41,757 nucleotides of DNA from WUQU01 sp038849025. Its GTDB lineage: Archaea; Thermoproteota; Bathyarchaeia; Bathyarchaeales; Bathycorpusculaceae. The DNA lies in NCBI GenBank assembly GCA_038849025.1, contig JAWCNE010000006.1, positions 1 to 41,757 of the forward strand, written 5' to 3'. Of this stretch, positions 29,639 to 38,627 are shown piece after piece. Position 1 is the stretch's first letter, and the number at the start of each line of letters is the position of its first letter. The translations under genes were made by a program, and so were the position numbers. The notes below the pieces were generated by a model that was not told the origin of the DNA, did not search any database, and saw only the letters and a list, made by a program, of their open reading frames with translations.

Positions 29639-32320
29639 TTACATGAAGCGTTCCAGCTTTGTCAACCCGATTATTTCGTCGAAATCTAAGCCTAAAGCGT
29701 CCAGAACCTGATCGAAGGTTGAATGGAGGTAGGCTACGTATTTATCAACGTCTATCTCATTTTTTGTCGCTAGCTCCACTGGTTTAACATGGGGTTCGTT
29801 AACCACTTTCACGAAGCTTATTAGGTCGCCTGCCTTAAGCTCTACACCCCCCTCTTTTAAAATTCTTGCAGCCTTTACATGCTGCGGAGTCGTCTTGGTG
29901 TAACGTTCTGGCTCTTCGCCTAAAACAACGTTAAAAGCGAGTTCGCTTAGGCTTTCCCACTCGCGTCTTTTCAAGCGCATGTAACAGTCGCGGATTTCTC
30001 GGATAATGTTCTTTTTAGCTTCTTCAAAGTCCGATGGAGTTTTCACCATGGCTAGGCGTTCTTTCATCCTGTCAAAGGCTTTTTTAATAAATATGGGGAT
30101 GTGGCGCTTTTTGCCCGTTAACCCCTTCACGTCCACGCTTCCATCCTCTAGAACCCCGAGATAGTTCTTCTTCCTAGAGCTGAAAACTGCATAGCGGTAA
30201 ATTTTGTCCACATCCAAGCCCATTTTCAGTTCATGCTCAGTCCATTCTTCGAGTTCACGTATCTGGTCTTTCGAGGGATTTTTTAGGAAAACGCTGTCTG
30301 TATCCCCATAAAGCACTTGGATGCCGAGCTTTTCCGCCATATTGATTATTTGAGTTATGGCGTGTCTTCCTATGGCTGCTGTTGCCTCAGCAACTGGTGG
30401 ACAGTAAAGGTCGAAGGTTTCAGCTCCAAAAACTCCATAGCTCGCGTTTAAAATTACTTTAAGGGCTCCTTGGATGATGTTATACCAGCTTCTCAGCTCT
30501 GCGGGCAAAGTCTTGTCTTTCGATTTTGACTTGTACCATTGGACTCTGAGGTCTCTAAGGGAGCCTATTAGAAGGCTTTCTAAGGCGCGTTTCTTTCGGC
30601 AAACCCAATTAGGAGTGTCAGGAATAAGGTTTGTCCGGCATTCTTGATGGGGACATAAGATAGACTGGTAGCCTAGGTTCCAGACTTTGATTATGGATGG
30701 GTATAGGCTTGGGAAGTCCATGACTGCCACGTTGAAGTGGACGCCTGGAACGGGTTCGACAACTATGGCGCCTTTGTATTTTTTGCCCTTAATTATGGCT
30801 TTTGTGGCTGTCTTGCCCTTTAGGGCTAGAATATCCTCTGCATTGGGAATAAGCATGTTTCTTCTGCGGTGTTCACGGTGCATGAAGTTTCTTATCCAAC
30901 GGGAAACCCCTTGGCGGCTTACGTCTTCCATGGGCATGCTGCTTATTCTAGCCAAAACAAGAATCAGCTTCAGCACAAGCTCGTCTTCAAAGCTTGTTAG
31001 TTTGTAGGTTATTTCGGCGTCTCTGAAACAGTATTTGGCGAGTTCTGTGTAGGTCAAATCGCCTATGCCCTTTTCTAAAGGAATTTTTTCAAGTCCAACC
31101 AAAGCTCTGCCCACATCGTCAAGGGTAACGTCGCGGTAGCGGTTGTTGAAAGCATAGATTTGGATGGAGCGGTTGAAGAAGAACTTGTAGAGGTCTATGT
31201 GCACTCCATATTTTAGGAGGCAAACCCGCTTGCCCACTTCTATTGGAATATCGTCTCTTCTGAAACCGTGGTTTTCAGCCCTGTGGGCTAAATAACGCAA
31301 GTCGAAGTCGTCGCCGTTAAATGTAACCACAAAGGGATAGCTCCATAAAACCTCAAAAACAGCCTTGAGAAGTTTCTCTTCAGAGTCAAAATATTCGATT
31401 TTCACATCAGCGGGCAAGCGTTCAAAGCCTTCACGGACTCCATCACGCTTCAGAAGCAGAACCCGTTTTTGCCCGTCTGAACCGTATAGGGAGACACAGA
31501 CAACGGGGTATGCGGCCTCACGGGGGTCAGGCATCCTTGTGGCAACGGGTGTACAAACCTCTATGTCCATGGCAACATAACGGAACTTTGGAGCGGGATA
31601 CTCTAAAAGCCTAGCCCACTGCTCAATATGCTCTAACTCTCCAACAGATGCCTCGCTGAAAGTTTCAGTTATCTTCTGAACATTTTTTTCAGCTTCTTCT
31701 ATGCGTTTAGGAATTAAACTGCCCTTTTTAACTTCGTAAACCATGCCTGGGAGAAGCCTTCTGTCATAAATGTAGGACTGGTAATACTTTATTTTAGATT
31801 CCCAAACCTTAACCTTTTCAGGAGCCACGGGAACTTCTGAAACCTTTGGAAAGTCTTCGGGAATAATGTCTCTTATACAGCCTTTTGGGCGTCCTCCAAT
31901 AGCCAACGGGTCTTTTGCCACAATTTTAGTAACTTTAACAAGCCTGTCTGAAAGGGGGTCAAATTTTTCTTCAATTTCTAAGTGGTCGAAGCCCGGATGT
32001 TTCATTAAACGGTCAATTTTCTCAAGCTCATACGGCGAAAGATTTGTGTAACAGTAGGGCTTATGCCCCGTATTATCATACCAAAAATATATTTGCTTAG
32101 AATTTGGCTCGTAAAGCTTGATTAGGGCTTTTCCAGCCTTTCCATCGTAGGTAGCTGAAACAAAATAAGATGGTGGGAGGTTTTCTGGGGCTAAGGGCGG
32201 AAAACCTCGCTGCTTTTTCTCCTTTTCGAGCGCCTCCGTGAATGGTAAAGCCTCAGCTTTAGTTTCTTCTTTGAATTTAGCCTTTGGGAAGGAGAATTCA
32301 TCCAGCCGTCTCTGCGCCAT
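29639..32320 (-). CDS. polB: DNA polymerase, family B
   Basis: An 893-residue replicative-type polymerase with proofreading. Exonuclease motifs: MDIEVC (251-256), NGDDFD (335-340) and YCFRDAEITY (430-439). Polymerase motifs: A DFPSLYPSII (535-544), B KVILNASYG (621-629), C YGDTDSV (671-677). All catalytic acids are present. The N-terminus QRRLDEFSF looks like a PCNA-interacting peptide (Q-x-x-L-x-x-F), and the C-terminus ends LTKLERFM, a degenerate version of the usual C-terminal one. A zinc-like CPHQECR with a later Cys lies at about 556-574. It converges with queT. Confidence 0.96.
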   Translation of the reverse strand: MAQRRLDEFSFPKAKFKEETKAEALPFTEALEKEKKQRGFPPLAPENLPPSYFVSATYDGKAGKALIKLYEPNSKQIYFWYDNTGHKPYCYTNLSPYELEKIDRLMKHPGFDHLEIEEKFDPLSDRLVKVTKIVAKDPLAIGGRPKGCIRDIIPEDFPKVSEVPVAPEKVKVWESKIKYYQSYIYDRRLLPGMVYEVKKGSLIPKRIEEAEKNVQKITETFSEASVGELEHIEQWARLLEYPAPKFRYVAMDIEVCTPVATRMPDPREAAYPVVCVSLYGSDGQKRVLLLKRDGVREGFERLPADVKIEYFDSEEKLLKAVFEVLWSYPFVVTFNGDDFDLRYLAHRAENHGFRRDDIPIEVGKRVCLLKYGVHIDLYKFFFNRSIQIYAFNNRYRDVTLDDVGRALVGLEKIPLEKGIGDLTYTELAKYCFRDAEITYKLTSFEDELVLKLILVLARISSMPMEDVSRQGVSRWIRNFMHREHRRRNMLIPNAEDILALKGKTATKAIIKGKKYKGAIVVEPVPGVHFNVAVMDFPSLYPSIIKVWNLGYQSILCPHQECRTNLIPDTPNWVCRKKRALESLLIGSLRDLRVQWYKSKSKDKTLPAELRSWYNIIQGALKVILNASYGVFGAETFDLYCPPVAEATAAIGRHAITQIINMAEKLGIQVLYGDTDSVFLKNPSKDQIRELEEWTEHELKMGLDVDKIYRYAVFSSRKKNYLGVLEDGSVDVKGLTGKKRHIPIFIKKAFDRMKERLAMVKTPSDFEEAKKNIIREIRDCYMRLKRREWESLSELAFNVVLGEEPERYTKTTPQHVKAARILKEGGVELKAGDLISFVKVVNEPHVKPVELATKNEIDVDKYVAYLHSTFDQVLDALGLDFDEIIGLTKLERFM

Positions 32321-32382
32321 ATCACTCTTAACCTAACTTTTAATACTAACAAGATAGACTAAAATCTTACTAAAGGGAAATT

Positions 32383-33762
32383 TTGCGTGGTAAGAGTTTG
32401 CTGAAAGAAGCTTGGAGCCTTGCAATTGAAGCCTTAAGCTGGATGGAAACCCAGAAAATTAACGAACACTTAGCCTTAGCTAAAACAGCTAAACAGCTAG
32501 AAATAACCGACTTTAACGCTCTACGCCTCGCCCATAGACTTTTATGCGAAACAGTTAGGCGCCGCAACTTCATAGACAGATTCATAAACGAAGTTTTGAA
32601 GCCGAAATCAATAAACGAGTTCACTTTGGGAGTGCAGTCTTTTCTAAGGCTTTATGTTTATCATACAAGAGTTGCCAAAAACTGGTCTAAAATGGATATC
32701 GAAGAAGCAAAAAACATCGTGAAACTGGCGCGTTCCATTCTTGGATGGAAAACCCTTCAAAAAGTCGAGCATGTTTTGGGATTACTATTAACGGAAAATC
32801 CCGCATCAATTATTAAAAGTGCAAGCGACGAGGAAAGGGTGGGGCTCTTAACTTTTCATCCCACATGGTTTGTAAAGTACTGCTTCAAACTTTTAGGTAG
32901 AAAAGAAGCTTTGGACATGCTGGACGCAAACTTGGAGATCCCTCCGACCTACATAAGGCTAAACACCCTTAAGGAAAGCGAAAACGAAATTGTCGAGAAA
33001 CTCGCAGAGGAAAAGGTTAAAGTGGAAAAGGTTAAAGGATTAAGGCACGCCTACAAAGTTTTGGGAACAAAACAACCCCTCACTCGAATTAGAAGCTTCC
33101 ATGAAGGCTTATTCTACATCCAAGACAAGGCAAGCTGTTTGGCGGCGGAAGCAGCGGATCCGAAACCCGGGATGACCCTATTGGATGTTTGTGCAGCGCC
33201 GGGAGCCAAAACAACATATCTAGCCCAGTTGATGCAGAACAAAGGTACAATATATTCTGTTGATTATTCAAGGCGGAGAATGGGCGTTTGGAGAAACGAA
33301 GTTGCTAGAATGGGCGTTGAAATAGCCACGCCGATAATTGCGGATGCATGTAACCCGCTGCCCCTCTCCATCGAAGCAGACATAGCGATTTTAGACCCGC
33401 CCTGCACAAGCACGGGAGCCTTCGCAAAAATTCCATCAGCCAAATGGAGGCTTACACAACGCTCTGTTGAAAAAATGGCTGAAATCCAGTGGCAAATGCT
33501 GGAAAACACCGCTGAAAAAGTTAAGCCCGGAGGCACACTGATCTATTCCACATGCAGCATAACGGTTGAAGAAAACGAAATGCTTATTGAAAGATTTTTG
33601 AAATGGCACCCGGAATTTCGGCTAACCAAGATAAACCTGAAAATCGGCTTGCCGGGATTGAGGGGAATGGAAAAATGCCAGAGGCTTTATCCACACATCC
33701 ACGAATGCAACGGCTTCTTCATAGCAAAACTATCAAAAACAATATCTAAAGATTTAGCGTAA
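32383..33762 (+). CDS. RsmB/Nop2-family m5C RNA methyltransferase with NusB-like N-terminus
   Basis: A 459-residue SAM-dependent methyltransferase for 5-methylcytosine in rRNA or tRNA. Residues 1-160 are helical and NusB-like, as in RsmB/Sun. The catalytic domain has LLDVCAAPGAKTTYLAQLMQ for SAM, DPPCTSTGAF with Cys341, and STCSITVEENE with Cys391, the two cysteines of the family (the latter the usual nucleophile). The C-terminus ends in ECNGFFIAKL. The start is TTG at 32383, consistent with the short distance from the divergent polB gene. It overlaps agmatinase by 9 bases tail to tail. Confidence 0.93.
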   Translation: MRGKSLLKEAWSLAIEALSWMETQKINEHLALAKTAKQLEITDFNALRLAHRLLCETVRRRNFIDRFINEVLKPKSINEFTLGVQSFLRLYVYHTRVAKNWSKMDIEEAKNIVKLARSILGWKTLQKVEHVLGLLLTENPASIIKSASDEERVGLLTFHPTWFVKYCFKLLGRKEALDMLDANLEIPPTYIRLNTLKESENEIVEKLAEEKVKVEKVKGLRHAYKVLGTKQPLTRIRSFHEGLFYIQDKASCLAAEAADPKPGMTLLDVCAAPGAKTTYLAQLMQNKGTIYSVDYSRRRMGVWRNEVARMGVEIATPIIADACNPLPLSIEADIAILDPPCTSTGAFAKIPSAKWRLTQRSVEKMAEIQWQMLENTAEKVKPGGTLIYSTCSITVEENEMLIERFLKWHPEFRLTKINLKIGLPGLRGMEKCQRLYPHIHECNGFFIAKLSKTISKDLA

Positions 33763-34653
33763 TTTTGCCTTTTCCACAGCACACAGGATTTCGAAGATGA
33801 CTTTTGCCGCTTGAATGACAGATACTCCTTGGTCGTAGTTTGGTGTCACCTCTACCACATCAAAACCCACAAGGCGTTTGTCGATTATGCCGAGTAAAAT
33901 ATCTAGCAAAGTGGATGTTTCAAGCCCTTCTGGTTCCGGGTTTTGCACCGCCGGGGCATAAGCGGGGTCGAGAACGTCCATGTCTACGGATAAATAAAGC
34001 CTTTCATACTCCGCCAACCTTTCTTTAAGCTGTTCTGTGATTTTTTTGCTTCCAATTTTCCTTACCTGCAAGGCTGTGAAAAATTCTATTTCAGCATTTC
34101 GGGCGTATTTGAGCTCTTCTTTGCATACGGCTCTCGTGCCTACCTCAACTATTTTCGCTGGTTTAGCTTCCTCGTTTATTCTACGCATAAAAGTCGTATG
34201 GGAAAGCTTCAATCCCATAAATTCGTCTCGCAGGTCAAGATGCGCATCAAAACTTACAACTGCGGTTTTTGAGGCTTCGCTACCCAAGCCTTTTAACACG
34301 CCTAAAGTGATTGTGTGTTCCCCGCCGATGACAACGGACGTTTTTCCATCGTCTAAAACCTCTCTAATAACTCGTGCAAGCCTCTCCAAAGTTTGCACCG
34401 TGTCAGCAGATACATGCAAATCTCCTAAATCATGCACCCGCAAATCTTCAAAGTCTATGCCGCTGCGGAAGCTGTAGGTTTCAATGTTTAGTGACGCCTC
34501 CCGTATGGCGTTTGGTCCAAACCTTGCCCCAGTTCTATAAGTGCTTGTAACGTCGAAGGGAACCCCCAACACCACGTAGTCAGCTTCCTCGAAAGACTTT
34601 TGAAAACCACCGAACACATTTGACTGGGAAACGAAAAGCTCCCGATAAGTCAT
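33754..34653 (-). CDS. speB: Agmatinase (ureohydrolase family)
   Basis: A 299-residue binuclear manganese ureohydrolase, most likely agmatinase, making putrescine and urea from agmatine in polyamine synthesis. Metal-binding motifs are GGEHT (110-114, His113), SFDAHLDLRDE (134-144, Asp136, His138, Asp140) and SVDMDVLDP (222-230, Asp224, Asp226). PEPEGLE supplies the conserved Glu. Agmatinase is preferred over arginase or formiminoglutamase because of archaeal polyamine chemistry and overall pattern; this is by similarity. The upstream intergenic region contains a palindrome at 34782-34803. Confidence 0.93.
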   Translation of the reverse strand: MTYRELFVSQSNVFGGFQKSFEEADYVVLGVPFDVTSTYRTGARFGPNAIREASLNIETYSFRSGIDFEDLRVHDLGDLHVSADTVQTLERLARVIREVLDDGKTSVVIGGEHTITLGVLKGLGSEASKTAVVSFDAHLDLRDEFMGLKLSHTTFMRRINEEAKPAKIVEVGTRAVCKEELKYARNAEIEFFTALQVRKIGSKKITEQLKERLAEYERLYLSVDMDVLDPAYAPAVQNPEPEGLETSTLLDILLGIIDKRLVGFDVVEVTPNYDQGVSVIQAAKVIFEILCAVEKAKLR

Positions 34654-34734
34654 TTAGGCTGTTCTCCATTTTTAGTATGCCCTATTTGGCGGGCAAGTTC
34701 TAAACCTTTTCGCTTAGCTCCCCCAGTTTACCCA

Positions 34735-34757
34735 AGCGGACCGATACGGTATGCCGC
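34735..34757. repeat. Small inverted repeat in the speB upstream region
   Basis: GCGG (34736-34739) and CCGC (34754-34757) enclose a second pair CCG/CGG, giving a nested stem. A further GCCC/GGGC pair lies near 34680-34697. The 34654-34839 gap holds these repeats, a palindrome and no clear gene; neither strand shows tRNA features. Confidence 0.3.
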
Positions 34758-34781
34758 GACCTTAAAATCGACTAGGCTGAC

Positions 34782-34803
34782 AGCATAATTTATTAATTAT
34801 GCT
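34782..34803. promoter_or_regulatory. Perfect 9-bp palindrome over the TATA region
   Basis: AGCATAATT and AATTATGCT are exact inverse repeats separated by TATT. The centre is AT-rich and can act as TATA in both directions, between divergent speB and the membrane gene at 34840. This is typical of an operator bound by a dimeric regulator. Seen directly; role inferred. Confidence 0.5.
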
Positions 34804-34839
34804 ATTTCATTTAATGGATTAATTTGAGGAAGTTTGGCG

Positions 34840-35193
34840 ATGGGCATAAAATCAAAATTGAAAATTGAAAGCGTGGGCATTTTTGCAGCCGCGGTTTTTT
34901 ATGCGGTTATCGGGATAGTTTTTTTAGCTGTTTTAGCGGCTGAAATGCTTATTCACGTTGCTTTGATAGGAATATTAAGCCTAGCCGCAGCCTTTGGCCT
35001 CTTCATGAAGAGGTCTTGGGCTATGTGGTTTATAGTAATCCTCTTTTTCACAATCACAACGTTTTCTGTTTCCACGCTTTACTACACTATGGGAAGCGAC
35101 GTTTTCCTCGACGTAACCATGGTGGCGTTTCTAGTTTTAACGTGGATTTTCACAGCTTACACGGCTGCTAAAAGAAAGAAGCTTGAGAGGTAA
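34840..35193 (+). CDS. Small polytopic membrane protein
   Basis: A 117-residue protein starting MGIKSKLKIESVG with four likely helices (about 12-32, 37-53, 59-78, 88-108) and a basic tail (AAKRKKLER). GAGGA lies upstream of ATG 34840; a TTG six bases earlier is an alternative. I do not recognise the family. It is flanked by a palindrome upstream and the convergent moeA gene downstream with only six bases between, so it stands as a single-gene transcript. Confidence 0.65.
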   Translation: MGIKSKLKIESVGIFAAAVFYAVIGIVFLAVLAAEMLIHVALIGILSLAAAFGLFMKRSWAMWFIVILFFTITTFSVSTLYYTMGSDVFLDVTMVAFLVLTWIFTAYTAAKRKKLER

Positions 35194-35199
35194 ACCGCC

Positions 35200-36438
35200 T
35201 TATAGCTTCTTGAAAAGGTAAACTGTAACTTCTTCGCCTGCGTCAATAAACTGTTGATTTTCCGGAATTTCTATGAAGCCGTCAGCCTTCGTAAGGGTTG
35301 TAATGGCTCCAGAAAGCCCTGTGGGAACTGGTTCGGCGAACAGTCGCTTTGACATGTCTTTTCTGAGGTTAACCATGATGAAAGTGCGTCTTCCCCGTGC
35401 TGGAAACATCCTTGTTGACGCTAAGGCTTTTACAGTGTAAGCTTTTTCAGGTTTTCGTCCAGCCAACTCTTCAATGATGGGACGTGCTAGGAGATGGAAA
35501 ACAAACAAAGCGGATGTGGGGTGTCCTGGAAGAGAGAAAACCAGTTTTCCGTTTATTGATGCAACTGTGGTGGGTTTTCCAGGCTTGATGGCTATCCCGC
35601 AGACTATTAGGCCTGGCTTTCCCAGCGAACTTAGTGTTTTGGGAATCACGTCTTTTGGGCCTACTGAAACTCCGCCTGAAGTTATAACCATGTCCGCGGA
35701 AGCCAAAGCCTTTCTCAATGCTTTTTCAATTTCAACCGCGTCGTCTGGAAAAACACCCAGGTATACTGGTTTTCCGCCGCTTTCCACAACAGCCGTGCTT
35801 AGGCTGTAGGCGTTTATGTCATAAATTTTTCCAGGAGGAAGGGGTTTGCCGGGCTCTGTTATTTCGGCGCCTGTGGATAGGACGGCTACGCGGGGAACTT
35901 TGTAAACCTTAACTTTTTCTAGGCCCACTGCGGCTAGGGCGCCTATTTCCCGCGCGCCTAAAAGCTGCCCCTTTTTTAGAACAGTTTCGCCCTTTCTAAT
36001 GTCTGATCCGGCCTTCATAACATTTTCATCTCTGGCTGCGGCGCTGTAGACATATATTTCATCATTTTTACGTTCGGTTTGTTCGGCCATGACAACGGCG
36101 TCTGCGCCTTCTGGCATAGGCGCACCAGTCATTATTTCTGCTGCTGTTCCATGCTCTACGGTTATTTTTGGCATTTCTCCAACGTTCACTGTCCCGCAAA
36201 GCTTCAGTTTTAATGGACGGTTTTCTTCAGCGCCAAAGGTGTCTTCAGCTTTTACTGCGTACCCGTCAACGGTCGAGCGGTTGAAAGGCGGAATATCGAG
36301 TGTTGCGGTTACGTCTTCTGCTAAAATGCGGTTATACGCCTCCAAAAGGGAAATTTCTTCAACGCCTAAGGGTTTAGCCTCGAAATATTTTTGGATGGTT
36401 TGCCTTGCCTCTTCTATGGTTAGAAGCTTCCTAAACAT
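35200..36438 (-). CDS. moeA: Molybdopterin molybdotransferase MoeA (copy 1)
   Basis: A 412-residue MoeA/gephyrin E-domain protein that inserts molybdate or tungstate into adenylylated molybdopterin. Motifs: PPFNRSTVDGYAVKAED (about 51-67), MTGAPMPEGADAVV, STGAEI and ITSGGVSVGPKDVI in the MoCF domain, and LPGHPTSA. Its start overlaps the end of the second moeA by 8 bases. The two copies are similar but clearly diverged, so one may serve Mo and the other W, or they may work as heteromers; this is not decided by sequence. No Mo-enzyme gene is in the window. Confidence 0.95.
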   Translation of the reverse strand: MFRKLLTIEEARQTIQKYFEAKPLGVEEISLLEAYNRILAEDVTATLDIPPFNRSTVDGYAVKAEDTFGAEENRPLKLKLCGTVNVGEMPKITVEHGTAAEIMTGAPMPEGADAVVMAEQTERKNDEIYVYSAAARDENVMKAGSDIRKGETVLKKGQLLGAREIGALAAVGLEKVKVYKVPRVAVLSTGAEITEPGKPLPPGKIYDINAYSLSTAVVESGGKPVYLGVFPDDAVEIEKALRKALASADMVITSGGVSVGPKDVIPKTLSSLGKPGLIVCGIAIKPGKPTTVASINGKLVFSLPGHPTSALFVFHLLARPIIEELAGRKPEKAYTVKALASTRMFPARGRRTFIMVNLRKDMSKRLFAEPVPTGLSGAITTLTKADGFIEIPENQQFIDAGEEVTVYLFKKL

Positions 36439-37687
36439 TTTCCGACGCCTCCTCCAGAATGTCGAAGAGGTGAACTTGAACTGTTTCGCCTTCTTCTAGG
36501 CCTTCTCGGTTTTCGGGAACCACAATATAGCCGTTAGCCTTAACCATGGTTGAGATGATGCTTGAACCTCTGGCGCTTATGGGCTCCGCCAACAGTTCGC
36601 CTTCGCGTTGGAAGACGCGGACGCGGACGAAGGTTTTTCTTCCAAGGGCTGTGGATGTCCGTCGTGTCAACCTAGCGTTTACGACGGGTCTAGGCTCATG
36701 GGCTAGTCCCAGCATTTTAAGGATTAAGGGTCTGGCGAAGACTTCAAAGCCGAACATGGCTGCAACCGGGTTGCCTGAAAGAATTATTACTGGTTTATTG
36801 TTCACTACTGCTAAGGCTGTGGGCATGGCTGGACGCATAGCTACGCCGTGAACGATTACGCCTGGCTTGCCAATGCTGTTTACGGCTGCGGGAACCAAGT
36901 CTGAGACGCCTACACTGGTTCCGCCTGTGGTTAAAACCATATCCGCCTTTTCCAGCCCAAGCCTAATCTTTTCGGAAATCTCTTCAACATCATCCTTTAC
37001 TATGCCCAAGTCTAGGGGTTCAGCGCCCAGTTCGCGGCATAAAGATGCTAGAACAAGCCTATTGGCGTCAAAAATTTGGCCTTCTCCGGGTCTTTGGCCG
37101 GCTTCCACAAGTTCGTTTCCGGTGGCTAAAACGGCCACTTTGGGCTTTTCAAAAACATTGATTTCTGCAACGCCTAAAGAGGCTATTAATCCCAAATGGT
37201 GAGGTTTTAGTCGGGTTCCGGCTTTTGCTGCGATTTCGCCTTTCGCCACATCCTCGCCCTTTTTTGAGACATTTTCGCCAGGCGTAACCGCAGTCCAAAC
37301 TTCTATGGTGTTGTTGGCGCGTTTGACGTTTTCAAGCATTATAACGGCGTCTGCGCCTTCTGGAAGGGGATTTCCCGTCCAAACCTCTTTTGCTTCGCCT
37401 CCCATGAGCTTATTTGCGGTTGTCAGTTTGAGGGTTTTCGCCTTGAACTGGGAAGCGCCGAAGGTGTCGCTGGCTTTTACGGCGTAGCCGTCAACGGCTG
37501 AACGGTCAAACCTTGGCAAATCTTCTTCGGCTATAATGTTTTGTGCAAGAACACGGTTAAGGGCATCGCGCAAAGGAACCCTTACACTTTTTAAACGTTC
37601 CAATTTTAAGCTGTTAAGGAGCAATTGCATTGCTTCTTCTGTGGATGTGAGTTTTTGGAAGCCTCTCAGCCTAACCAAAATGGGCAC
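36431..37687 (-). CDS. moeA: Molybdopterin molybdotransferase MoeA (copy 2)
   Basis: A 418-residue second MoeA. Motifs: LPRFDRSAVDGYAVKASD, WTGNPLPEGADAVIM, ATGNELVEAG, LTTGGTSVGVSDLV and LSGNPVAAM. Differences from copy 1 include TSVGVSD in place of VSVGPKD at the active loop and SGNP in place of PGHP. It is first in the transcript and its 3' end overlaps copy 1 by 8 bases. Both copies keep the full four-domain layout, so neither looks degenerate. Confidence 0.95.
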   Translation of the reverse strand: MPILVRLRGFQKLTSTEEAMQLLLNSLKLERLKSVRVPLRDALNRVLAQNIIAEEDLPRFDRSAVDGYAVKASDTFGASQFKAKTLKLTTANKLMGGEAKEVWTGNPLPEGADAVIMLENVKRANNTIEVWTAVTPGENVSKKGEDVAKGEIAAKAGTRLKPHHLGLIASLGVAEINVFEKPKVAVLATGNELVEAGQRPGEGQIFDANRLVLASLCRELGAEPLDLGIVKDDVEEISEKIRLGLEKADMVLTTGGTSVGVSDLVPAAVNSIGKPGVIVHGVAMRPAMPTALAVVNNKPVIILSGNPVAAMFGFEVFARPLILKMLGLAHEPRPVVNARLTRRTSTALGRKTFVRVRVFQREGELLAEPISARGSSIISTMVKANGYIVVPENREGLEEGETVQVHLFDILEEASENV

Positions 37688-37753
37688 CTATAAACAGCAC
37701 ACAAACAGCATAGAAAAACATATCGCACAGAATTATACATTCTGCATTATGGT

Positions 37754-38617
37754 TTAGGCTTTAAGCTCTTTCCTTAGGATATCGCGCATTTTTATGGCAT
37801 CCAAGTCTAGAATGGGGCTTTCGCTTATAATGACTGGGTTAAGCCTAAATTCTGCTATGACCTTTGCAAGCAGCTCAAAGTCAGGCCCGTATTCCGCCTC
37901 GTCTAAAACATGGTGGCGTTTTTCACCTTTATCCGTAAACTCAATCTTAGTAAAATGACAATGCATGTTCTTCACGGCTTCAGCGCCTAAACAATTCTCT
38001 ATTTCCATAAAAACCTCGCGAAAATCCTCAACAGTTTTGAAGCGCCCCCTATCCCGAGCATGCAGATGAGCCCAATCTATCACAGGCTGAGTTTGCTCAA
38101 CATTTTCGCACAAACTCAAAACTTCCTCTAAACTGCCAAACTGGGAAACCTTACCCATGGTTTCCGGCCCCAGCTTAACGCCTCTGATTCCCAAAGTTTT
38201 CATCTCGTTAACCACCTCTTTCAAGGCTGCTAGGCATTCGCTGAAAACCTGTTTTGGTGATTTCCTGCCATAAAACCCCACGTGAAAAACCACTATTGGC
38301 GAACCCATCCACCATGAGGCTGTGGCACCTGCAATTAAGCGTTTTTTGCTAGCCTCAACAGTTTCTTTGCCGCCGCAGAAATTCACAAAATAGGAGCCGT
38401 GAAGACTAACCGCAACATCGTTTTCCCTAGCCTCCAAACCGAGCCTTTCAGCATCCTCCCGCCTAATCTGAGGCTTCACACCCCAACGAACAGCCTGATA
38501 CTCAAAAGCGTCGAGGCCTTCCTCCCGCAAAAGCCTAGGAACATCCGTTAGAGACGCCTTCAAAGCTCTAAAAGACGGAGGCACCCCAGCAGGGCCAAAC
38601 CTTGGACGGTCAGCCAT
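37754..38617 (-). CDS. Endonuclease IV-like TIM-barrel protein
   Basis: A 287-residue member of the AP endonuclease 2 (Nfo/xylose isomerase-like) superfamily. Metal ligands of endonuclease IV can be matched: VSLHGSYFVNF, VFHVGFYG, LGPETMGK, VIDWAHLHARD, MHCHFTKIEF and IISESPILD. That pattern suggests a three-zinc AP endonuclease for base excision repair, though it is shorter and more diverged than E. coli Nfo. The N-terminus RPRFGPAGVPPSF is typical of the archaeal group. It starts 11 bases downstream of the upstream membrane gene's stop codon. Confidence 0.85.
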   Translation of the reverse strand: MADRPRFGPAGVPPSFRALKASLTDVPRLLREEGLDAFEYQAVRWGVKPQIRREDAERLGLEARENDVAVSLHGSYFVNFCGGKETVEASKKRLIAGATASWWMGSPIVVFHVGFYGRKSPKQVFSECLAALKEVVNEMKTLGIRGVKLGPETMGKVSQFGSLEEVLSLCENVEQTQPVIDWAHLHARDRGRFKTVEDFREVFMEIENCLGAEAVKNMHCHFTKIEFTDKGEKRHHVLDEAEYGPDFELLAKVIAEFRLNPVIISESPILDLDAIKMRDILRKELKA

Positions 38618-38627
38618 TTATAAGCCC

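Noticed and set aside
34654..34780. tRNA or H/ACA RNA in the speB upstream region
   Set aside because: No T-arm GTTC consensus, no CCA-stem pairing and no ACA box at the expected place on either strand.
34700..34786. ATG at 34786 on the minus strand with an in-frame TAG after four codons, followed by a further 23 codons; considered as pyrrolysine-type readthrough
   Set aside because: No other sign of pyrrolysine use in the window, the following frame is short and resembles no known protein.
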